Assembly: GCA_030149325.1 (NCBI GenBank)
Contig: JASBRS010000045.1
Coordinates: 56,513 to 120,512 of the forward strand
Length of the DNA stretch: 64,000 bases
Reading direction: 5' to 3'
Source: Deinococci bacterium
GTDB taxonomy: Bacteria > Deinococcota > Deinococci > Deinococcales > Trueperaceae
Program-made: the position numbers and the translations under genes
The notes under the pieces: model-generated
Database searches by the model: none
What the model was told of the DNA's origin: nothing
What the model saw: only the letters and a program-made list of their open reading frames with translations
Shown here: positions 16,147-22,621 of the stretch, piece after piece
Position numbering within the stretch: position 1 is the stretch's first letter
Layout of the letters: each line of letters opens with the position of its first letter

Positions 16147-17083
16147 CGCTCGGAAGGGGGGAGCCCGCACGGCGGGCTCCCCCCGCCCCCCTTCCGCCCG
16201 CCGTCGCAGGGAGATCCTGCACGCCTATCTGTTCCTGCTTCCGGGCTTCGCGCTGTTCGCGCTCACGATCCTCTATCCCATCGTGCGGGCGTTCCAGATC
16301 AGCCTGTTCCACTGGGCGATCGTCCCGGGCACGGCCAGCACCTTCCTGGGACTGCAGAACTACGCCCATGCCCTGCACGACCCCATCTTCTGGCGAGCGC
16401 TGGCCAACTCCGGCTTCTACATGGCGATCACCGTCCCCTCCCAGATCGTGCTCGGCCTGCTGGCCGCGGTGATGCTCGATGCCCGCATGCCGGCGCGCGC
16501 GATCTTCCGCACGCTCTACTACCTGCCGGTGGTGACGAGCTGGGTGGTGGTGTCGCTGGTGTTCCGCTATCTCTTCATCACCGAGGGAGGGCTGGTCAAC
16601 TGGATCCTCCACGACACCCTCCACCTCGTCCCGACCAACATCAACTGGCTGGGCGCGCGCTGGTCGGCCATGGTGGCGCTCGGCATCCTCGGGACCTGGA
16701 AGGGCGTCGGCTGGTCGATGGTGGTCTTCCTGGCCGCCCTGCAGGGGGTGCCCAAAGCGCTCCACGAGGCGGCCGCCGTCGACGGCGCCCGCGCGTGGGA
16801 CCGCTTCGTCGCGGTGTCGCTGCCCGCGATCCGGCCGGTGGTGGCGTTCGTGACGGTGCTGCTGGTGATCGGCGGCTTCAACGTGTTCATCTCGGTCTAC
16901 CTGATGACCGGCGGCGGTCCGGTCGACCAGACGCAGGTGCTGCTCAGCTACATGTACCGCCAGGCGTTCTCGTTCCTCGACTTCGGCTACGGCTCGGCCA
17001 TCTCCTTCCTGCTCACGCTCATCGTGTTCGTCATCTCGCTGGCCCAGATGCGGCTGTTCCGGCGCCCGGCGGGGGCGAGCTGA
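16112..17083 (+). CDS. ABC sugar transporter permease (MalF type)
   Basis: A 323-residue inner-membrane permease with six helices. The EAA loop is HEAAAVDGARAWDRFVAVSL. The N-terminus before the first helix (YLFLLPGFALFALTILYP) is basic, as in the family. The only ATG upstream of helix 1 overlaps the SBP gene by 35 bp and places a strong 13-bp hairpin within codons 15-25; a downstream non-ATG start (CTG near 16216, preceded by AGGGAG) is conceivable. Pairs with the next permease to form the channel. Confidence 0.88.
   Translation: MLPTRSTHSSSSARKGGARTAGSPRPPSARRRREILHAYLFLLPGFALFALTILYPIVRAFQISLFHWAIVPGTASTFLGLQNYAHALHDPIFWRALANSGFYMAITVPSQIVLGLLAAVMLDARMPARAIFRTLYYLPVVTSWVVVSLVFRYLFITEGGLVNWILHDTLHLVPTNINWLGARWSAMVALGILGTWKGVGWSMVVFLAALQGVPKALHEAAAVDGARAWDRFVAVSLPAIRPVVAFVTVLLVIGGFNVFISVYLMTGGGPVDQTQVLLSYMYRQAFSFLDFGYGSAISFLLTLIVFVISLAQMRLFRRPAGAS
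16156..16184 (+). promoter_or_regulatory. intercistronic hairpin between SBP and permease
   Basis: GGGGGGAGCCCGC and GCGGGCTCCCCCC form a perfect 13-bp stem with a 3-nt loop, 10 bp after the SBP stop. No T-run. Such hairpins protect the upstream SBP message and lower expression of downstream permeases, as in malE-malF. Confidence 0.65.
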
Positions 17084-17928
17084 TGGTCGTCGGCGATCGC
17101 AACCAGCGGCGCGCGCTGATGGCGCTGCGCCTGATCCTGCTGACCGCCGGAGTGGTGGTGATGCTGCTGCCCTTCGCCTACATGGTGTCGACGTCGTTCA
17201 AGCCCAACGCCATGGTGCTCGAGATCCCGGTGAAGTTCTTCCCGCAGCACCCCACCGTCGCCAACTACGTCACGGCCTGGACCTCGAACCGCTTCGCGCG
17301 CTACTTCCTCAACTCGGTCGTGGTGGCGATCGGCACCACCCTGGCCGCGCTGCTGCTGTCGTCGATGATGGCGTACGCCTTCGCCCGCTTCCGCTTCCCG
17401 GGACGCTCCATCCTGTTCGGGCTCATCCTCATCGCGCTGATGGTCCCGACCATGATGATGCTCATCCCGCAGTTCCTGTTGGCGCGCGATCTGCACCTCC
17501 TCAACAGCCTGTGGGGGCTGGTGGCCTTCTACACGGGCGGCAACCTGGGCTTCAACACCTTCCTGCTGCACAGCTTCTTCCAGGACATCCCGTCGGAGCT
17601 CGAGGAGGCCATGGTGGTCGACGGAGCCGGCCCCTGGACGCGCTACTGGCGCCTCATCCTGCCGCTGGCGCGACCCGCGCTCGCGACCGCCGCCATCTTC
17701 ACCTTCCTGGGGGCCTGGGACGAGTTCACCTGGGCCCTGACCATCATCAACGACCCGTCGAAGTACACCCTCCCGATCGCCATCGCCCTGTTCCAGGGGC
17801 AGCACTCGACGAGTTGGGGCCTGGTGTTCGCCGCCTCGGTGATCGCCATCGCCCCGGTGCTGGTGATCTTCGCCATCTTCCAGCGGCAGTTCGTCGCTGG
17901 CATCGCAGCCGGAGCCGTGAAAGCATGA
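17083..17928 (+). CDS. ABC sugar transporter permease (MalG type)
   Basis: A 281-residue inner-membrane permease with six helices. The EAA motif is EEAMVVDGAGPWTRYWRLIL and the MalG-like C-terminus is FQRQFVAGIAAGAVKA. The ATG overlaps the stop of the first permease (TGATG). Second half of the heterodimeric channel. The end overlaps the GH15-like start by ATGA, so the whole operon is tightly coupled. Confidence 0.93.
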   Translation: MVVGDRNQRRALMALRLILLTAGVVVMLLPFAYMVSTSFKPNAMVLEIPVKFFPQHPTVANYVTAWTSNRFARYFLNSVVVAIGTTLAALLLSSMMAYAFARFRFPGRSILFGLILIALMVPTMMMLIPQFLLARDLHLLNSLWGLVAFYTGGNLGFNTFLLHSFFQDIPSELEEAMVVDGAGPWTRYWRLILPLARPALATAAIFTFLGAWDEFTWALTIINDPSKYTLPIAIALFQGQHSTSWGLVFAASVIAIAPVLVIFAIFQRQFVAGIAAGAVKA

Positions 17929-19010
17929 CGACCCACCTCCAGGAGGACAAGCTGGCGCAGCGCAGCCTCGAGGTGCTGCGCGCGGGGCAGGCGCCGAGCG
18001 GCGCGCTGATCGCCAGCCCCTCCTTCGACGTCTACAAGTTCTCGTGGCTGCGCGACGGCAGCTTCTGCGCCCACGCCCTCGACGCGGCCGGCGATCACGA
18101 CGCCGCCCGGGCCTTCCACCGCTGGGTGGCGCGCAGCGTCGAGGCGCACCGCGGCCTGTTCGAGACGACGCTCGCCGCGCTGCGCGCCGGCACGGTGCCG
18201 CCCGCCGAGGCGATGCCGCCCACGCGCTACACCCTCGACGGCGAGCTCGAGCCCGAGGGCGACGAGGCGTGGCCGAACTTCCAGCTCGACGGCTACGGCA
18301 TGTGGTTGTGGGCGCTGGCCGCGCACCTCGACGGCGCACCGGCACCCGACGACCTGCGGCCGGCCGTCCGCCTGGTCGCCGACTACCTGCGCGAGGCGTG
18401 GGGGCTCAGGTGCTTCGACTGCTGGGAGGAGTTCGGCGGCGGCGAGCACGCCTCGACGCTGGGCGCCGTGGCGGCCGGCTTCGACGGCGCCGTCCGCCTG
18501 CTCGACGAGCCCGGCTGGCAGATCGACGCCGACCGCGTCCGCAGCGAGCTGATGGAGCGCTTCACGGTGGGCGGGCGCTTCAAGCGCGGCGCCCAGGACG
18601 AGCGCGTCGACGGCAGCCTGTTGTGGCTGGCGGTGCCGTTCGGGGTGCTGGGGCCCGACCATCCCGTCATCCGTGCCACCGTCGACGCGGTGCGCCGCGA
18701 CCTGTCCGGCCCCGGCGGCGGCATCTACCGCTACCGCGGCGACACCTACTTCGGCGGCGGGCAGTGGCTGCTGCTCACCAGCTCGCTGGCCTGGCACGAC
18801 GCCGTCGCCGGCAACACCGCCGCGGCCATCGCCGCCCAGGACTGGGTGCGCGCCCAGGCCACCGCCGACGGCGACCTGCCCGAGCAGGTGACGGGGTGCG
18901 CCCAGACGCCGGAGATGATCGCGGAGTGGGTGGAGCGCTGGGGTCCGGTGGCGACGCCGCTGCTGTGGTCGCACGCCATGTACCTGCTCGCGGAGAGGGC
19001 CCTCACCTGA
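17925..19010 (+). CDS. GH15-like glucan hydrolase, cytoplasmic
   Basis: A 361-residue (alpha/alpha)6 glycosidase-like protein. YKFSWLRDGSF matches the GH15 (glucoamylase/glucodextranase) region that holds the substrate-binding Arg-Asp. FQLDGYGMWLWALAAHL and CFDCWEEFGGG carry the catalytic-acid region, with Glu168 or Glu169 as candidate general acid. PEQVTGCAQTP near the C-terminus would hold the candidate base region. It is shorter than secreted glucoamylases and has no signal peptide, so it should act on imported oligosaccharides, releasing glucose from alpha-1,4 or alpha-1,6 linkages. Translationally coupled on both sides. Confidence 0.82.
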   Translation: MTTHLQEDKLAQRSLEVLRAGQAPSGALIASPSFDVYKFSWLRDGSFCAHALDAAGDHDAARAFHRWVARSVEAHRGLFETTLAALRAGTVPPAEAMPPTRYTLDGELEPEGDEAWPNFQLDGYGMWLWALAAHLDGAPAPDDLRPAVRLVADYLREAWGLRCFDCWEEFGGGEHASTLGAVAAGFDGAVRLLDEPGWQIDADRVRSELMERFTVGGRFKRGAQDERVDGSLLWLAVPFGVLGPDHPVIRATVDAVRRDLSGPGGGIYRYRGDTYFGGGQWLLLTSSLAWHDAVAGNTAAAIAAQDWVRAQATADGDLPEQVTGCAQTPEMIAEWVERWGPVATPLLWSHAMYLLAERALT

Positions 19011-20590
19011 TGGAACTGATCCCCACCAAGGCTACCTTCGCCCCCGGCGAAGCCATCGTCGTCGAGGTCCGGGGCGCCGTCGGCGCCGTCGAACTGCAGC
19101 TGTGGCACCTCGACCGGCTGGTCGCCACCACCGCGCTGGCCCCCGGCCAGACCATGGCGCACTTCCCGGCGCAGCCCGAGGGCGGCTACGGGGTGGAGGC
19201 GCCCGGGGCGCGCACCGCCGTGGACGTGCTGGAGGACCCGCTCGAGCGCCCCCGCTACGGCTTCGTGTCGCACTACGAGGAGGGGCGCGAGGTCGCCGGC
19301 GTGGCCGACAACGTCCGCCGCCTGCACCTCAACGCCGTGCAGTTCTACGACTGGATGTACCGGCACGCCGAGCTGCTGCCGCCGGCCGACCTGTTCCAGG
19401 ACAGCCTGGGGCAGACGCTGTCGCTCGCCACCGTCAAGCGCCTGGCGCAGGCCGTCCACGACGCCGGCTCGCTGCCGATCGGCTACGCCGCCGTGTACGC
19501 CGCCGGCCGCGAGGCCTGGCCTTCTTGGCGCGAGGCGGGGCTCTGCCATGCCGACGGCTCCCCCATGGTCTTCGGCGACGACTACCTGTGGTACGTCGAT
19601 CCTTCCAACGAGCGCTGGCTGGCCCACCTCTCCGGCGAGCTGCGGGCCGCCCTGCGCGAGGTCGGCTTCGCCGGCTTCCACCTCGACCAGTACGGAGCCC
19701 CCAAGTGGGCGCTGCGCCGCGACGGCAGCGTCGTCGACCTGGCCTCCGCCTTCCCGGCGCTCATCGACCGGCTGGCCGCGGACCTGCCCGAGGCCCACCT
19801 GATCTTCAACAACGTCAACGACTTCCCCACCTGGGCGACCGCCAGCGCCGACCAGGACGCCACCTACATCGAGGTCTGGCCGCCCCACACGAGGCTGGCG
19901 CACGCGGCCGGCCTGATCGACCGCGCCCGCGCCTTCGGCCCGGACAAGACGCCCATCCTGGCCGCCTACCTGTCGTGCTACCAGGGCGGCGAGGCGCCGG
20001 CCAACCTGGCCGAGCGCCTGCTGCAGGCCACCGCCTGGTCGCACGGCGGCACGGCGCTCCTGCACGGCGAGGAGCACGCGGTGCTGACCGAGGCGTACTA
20101 CGTCGACCACGCCGAGCTCGGCGCCGACAGCTACGCCGCCACGCGCCGCAGCTACGACTTCGCGGTGCGCTACGGCGACCTGCTGTTCGACCCCTCGGCC
20201 GTCGACATCACCCGCACGGTGACCGGCGGCATCAACCAGGAGATCACGGTGTCCGCGCCGGTACCGGTCGCGACCGACGCCGAGGCCGGCAGCCTGTGGG
20301 TGCGGGTGGTGCGCACCGTGCACGGCCTGGTGATCCATCTGATCGACCTCTCGTCCCAGACCGACGATCGCTGGGACTCCGGCAAGCTCCCCATGACCGC
20401 GTTGGAGGGCGTGCGGGTGAAGCTGCAGCGGCGGAGCGCCTCGGCGCCCACGGTGCGCTTCGCCTCGCCCGACGACGCGCCGGCCATGGTGGCGCTCGAG
20501 CCCCACGTCGACGCCGCGGACGCCGTCCTGACGCTGCCGTCGTTCCGGTCGTGGGCGATGGTCTGGGTGCGGGAGGAGGACCAAGGCTGA
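19010..20590 (+). CDS. GH66-like dextranase/isomalto-oligosaccharide hydrolase, cytoplasmic
   Basis: A 526-residue protein with an N-terminal beta-sandwich (MELIPTKATFAPGEAIVVEV) and a (beta/alpha)8 barrel. NAVQFYDWMYRHAELLPP is a GH66 hallmark. FAGFHLDQYG holds the likely nucleophile Asp226 and DATYIEVWPPH the likely acid Glu288. A C-terminal beta domain follows. GH66 enzymes are dextranases or cycloisomaltooligosaccharide glucanotransferases and are usually secreted; here there is no signal peptide, and at 526 residues the protein is short for the family. With the ABC importer it probably cuts imported alpha-1,6-glucans. It begins by ATGA-type overlap with GH15. Confidence 0.85.
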   Translation: MELIPTKATFAPGEAIVVEVRGAVGAVELQLWHLDRLVATTALAPGQTMAHFPAQPEGGYGVEAPGARTAVDVLEDPLERPRYGFVSHYEEGREVAGVADNVRRLHLNAVQFYDWMYRHAELLPPADLFQDSLGQTLSLATVKRLAQAVHDAGSLPIGYAAVYAAGREAWPSWREAGLCHADGSPMVFGDDYLWYVDPSNERWLAHLSGELRAALREVGFAGFHLDQYGAPKWALRRDGSVVDLASAFPALIDRLAADLPEAHLIFNNVNDFPTWATASADQDATYIEVWPPHTRLAHAAGLIDRARAFGPDKTPILAAYLSCYQGGEAPANLAERLLQATAWSHGGTALLHGEEHAVLTEAYYVDHAELGADSYAATRRSYDFAVRYGDLLFDPSAVDITRTVTGGINQEITVSAPVPVATDAEAGSLWVRVVRTVHGLVIHLIDLSSQTDDRWDSGKLPMTALEGVRVKLQRRSASAPTVRFASPDDAPAMVALEPHVDAADAVLTLPSFRSWAMVWVREEDQG

Positions 20591-20596
20591 GCCGGC

Positions 20597-20630
20597 CCGG
20601 GCCGCGGCGCTCCCCACCGCCGCGGCCCGG
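20597..20630. terminator. bidirectional hairpin between convergent operons
   Basis: CCGGGCCGCGGCG and CGCCGCGGCCCGG form a 13-bp stem with an 8-nt loop in the 58-bp gap between the GH66 gene and the convergent MFS gene. No T-run on either strand. Confidence 0.5.
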
Positions 20631-20648
20631 CCCCTCGCCGAGCCGGCG

Positions 20649-21881
20649 CTACTCCGCCGTCTCGGGCAGCTCGCGCAGCCGCGGTACCGGCGACGGCAGC
20701 AGGAGCAGAACCCCCAGCAGGGCGCCGGCCGTCACCAGCCACAGCGTGGGCCGGAGCCCCAGGACGGCACCCAGCGCGCCGCCGAGCAGCGAGCCGATCG
20801 GCCGTACCCCGTTGTTCACCAGCATGTGCGCGCCCGCCACGCGCGAGCGCAGACGGTCGGGCACGATCGCCTGGTGGATGGTGCCGGCCGCGATGTCGAG
20901 CAGCATCACCCCGAACCCCGACAGGAACTCGCTCAGGAACAAGAGCGCCAGCACCAGCAGGTGCGGGCCGCCGGCCAGCGGCACCAGCAGCAGCGGCGCC
21001 GTGAACAGGAAGGTCCCGAGCACCAGGGTCGGGCCGAGGCCCAGCCGTTTCACGGCGGGGCCGGTGGCGAACGAACCCAGCAGCCCACCCACCGCGGCGG
21101 AGCCCATGACGATCCCCAGGGCGGCCGGGGTCACCTCGAGTTCACGCGTGACGTAGAGCACGAACAGCGCTTGGAAGCCGAAGTTGAAGAGGTTGATGGT
21201 GGCCACCGAGACCAGTCCTGCCCACAGCACCGGGGTGCGCGCGATGAAGCGCGCGCCCGCCACCAACTGGCCCGGCGCGGGCGGCTCGGTGGGCGGCTCG
21301 ACCGCCTCCACCCGCCGCAGGTAGAGCGCCGACACGCCGTAGGAGAGCGCGTCGGCGAGCACGGCCAGGGGCGCCGTCAGCAGCTGCACCAGGATGCCGC
21401 CGACGCTCAGGCCGGAGACGTAGGAGAAGGCACGGCTGCCGTGCAGCAGTTGGTTGGCCTCCACGAAGTGCTCGCGGGGCACGATGGCCGTGAAGAGCGT
21501 GGGTTGGGCCACCGCGAACACCACGCTCAGGGTGCCGATCAGGAAGCCGACGATCAGCAGCTGGGCGAAGGTGAGCACGCCCAGCGCGTAGGCCGCCGGG
21601 ATGGTCGCCAGCAGCAGGCCGCGGCCGATGTCGGCGGCGATCATCGCCTGACGGCGGCGCCCGCGCCGGTCGATCCAGGCACCCAGGTGCAGCGCGAACA
21701 GGAGGTTCGGCGCGAGGATGCTGGCGGTCAGGTAGCCCATCTCGGCCGGTCCGGCGTGCAGCGCCAGCACCGCCACCAGCGGCACCGCGATCAGCGACAC
21801 CTGGTCGCCGAAGAGCGACACCGTCTGGCCGGTCCAGTAGCGCCGGAAGTTCGGGAGCTCGCGCAGCAGCTTGGGGATCAT
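20649..21881 (-). CDS. MFS transporter (drug efflux type)
   Basis: A 410-residue protein with about 12 helices. It starts MIPKLLRELPNFRRYWTGQT, the typical beginning of the MFS_3/enterobactin-exporter-like group, with SLFGDQVSLIAVPL and DRRGRRRQAMIAADIGRG (motif A) after it. A near-perfect AAGGAGG ribosome site lies within the end of the arsR gene, which overlaps by ATGA. Co-expressed with the ArsR regulator, so a regulated efflux pump is likely; the substrate is unknown. Confidence 0.9.
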   Translation of the reverse strand: MIPKLLRELPNFRRYWTGQTVSLFGDQVSLIAVPLVAVLALHAGPAEMGYLTASILAPNLLFALHLGAWIDRRGRRRQAMIAADIGRGLLLATIPAAYALGVLTFAQLLIVGFLIGTLSVVFAVAQPTLFTAIVPREHFVEANQLLHGSRAFSYVSGLSVGGILVQLLTAPLAVLADALSYGVSALYLRRVEAVEPPTEPPAPGQLVAGARFIARTPVLWAGLVSVATINLFNFGFQALFVLYVTRELEVTPAALGIVMGSAAVGGLLGSFATGPAVKRLGLGPTLVLGTFLFTAPLLLVPLAGGPHLLVLALLFLSEFLSGFGVMLLDIAAGTIHQAIVPDRLRSRVAGAHMLVNNGVRPIGSLLGGALGAVLGLRPTLWLVTAGALLGVLLLLPSPVPRLRELPETAE

Positions 21882-22483
21882 GCGTCCTCCTTGCGCAGCA
21901 AGGAGGCGTCCTTGCGAAGCGAGGAGGCCTCGTCGGGGAGCGCGTACGCAGCGAAGAACAGGCCGACGCGTCGCGCTCCGGAGGCTTCCGGCAGGTCGCG
22001 GTAGGCCTCGAACAGCTCCAGCAGGCGCCGTCCGAGCTCCTCGAGCTGGTCGGGCGTGAGCACGAGCTGCGTGTCGGTGAGCTGCTGGGCGCGCTGCCAG
22101 GCCGGTGCCTCGGTCGGCAGGCGGTCGATGGCGCGCAGCATCTCGTCCATCTGGGACCGCGCGACGATGGCGCTGAGGGCGGCGCTGGGCTCGGCCACCT
22201 CGGGTCCGGTGATCTGCCACGAGGTCGAGCGCGCCGTCGCCCGCCACGGCCGCGCGCGACCGCGGCCGCCGCCGGCCTCCTCGACCAGGTCCCAGGCGGC
22301 GAGCTGACGCAGGTGGTAGGAGCAGCTCGCCGGGCTCTCGCCGAGGCGCTCGCCGGCCTGGGTGGCGGTCATCGGGCCGTGCCGGCGCAGCAGCGCCACC
22401 AGCTTCAGGCGCGTGGGATGGGCCAGGGCGCGCAGCGCGCGCGGGTCGGTGAGCTCGACGGTGTCGCGGGGCTCGGGAGCCAT
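21878..22483 (-). CDS. ArsR-type winged-helix transcriptional regulator
   Basis: A 201-residue protein. The N-terminal winged helix (RALRALAHPTRLKLVALLRR, then TATQAGERLGESPASCSYHL) is typical of the ArsR/HTH_20 group. The C-terminal half is a helical sensor domain without an obvious metal-thiolate site. The last 15 codons contain two copies of a near repeat (SLRKDAS, LLRKEDA) encoded by a tandem 21-bp duplication. It starts 6 nt after the -10 box of a promoter that is covered by two overlapping inverted repeats, so autorepression is likely. Confidence 0.88.
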   Translation of the reverse strand: MAPEPRDTVELTDPRALRALAHPTRLKLVALLRRHGPMTATQAGERLGESPASCSYHLRQLAAWDLVEEAGGGRGRARPWRATARSTSWQITGPEVAEPSAALSAIVARSQMDEMLRAIDRLPTEAPAWQRAQQLTDTQLVLTPDQLEELGRRLLELFEAYRDLPEASGARRVGLFFAAYALPDEASSLRKDASLLRKEDA

Positions 22484-22484
22484 A

Positions 22485-22519
22485 TCGAAAGATTACTTTC
22501 GAAAGGTGTCTTTCGTCAA
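22485..22519 (-). promoter_or_regulatory. promoter and operator of the ArsR-MFS operon (leaderless)
   Basis: On the minus strand TTGACG (22514-22519), 18-bp spacer, TAATCT (22490-22495), then 6 nt to the ATG. Two overlapping inverted repeats cover it: TCGAAAG-ATTA-CTTTCGA (22485-22502) and CGAAAG-GTGT-CTTTCG (22500-22515). A repressor bound here would block both promoter elements. Confidence 0.75.
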
Positions 22520-22583
22520 GGGTTTGGGGCCGCGCCGCGGTCGCGCGAGCGAAGGCGCCACGGCCCCACCCCCCGCCCACGGC

Positions 22584-22589
22584 TAGACT
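22584..22589 (+). promoter_or_regulatory. -10 box TAGACT of the HerA-like ATPase gene
   Basis: TAGACT, 32 nt before the GTG start, giving a short leader with a GGGAGAGG ribosome site. Confidence 0.45.
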
Positions 22590-22621
22590 ACGGGGACACG
22601 GGATCGAGGGGAGAGGACGGC

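Noticed and set aside
13516..16170. 884-codon minus-strand open frame across the ROK and SBP genes
   Set aside because: Antisense shadow caused by high GC at third codon positions; its translation has no family likeness, while the plus strand carries clear ROK and SBP motifs.
18044..19009. Long in-frame extension upstream of the GH66 start
   Set aside because: It is the wrong frame of the GH15 gene, Arg/Pro-rich; GH66 begins at the ATG overlapping the GH15 stop.
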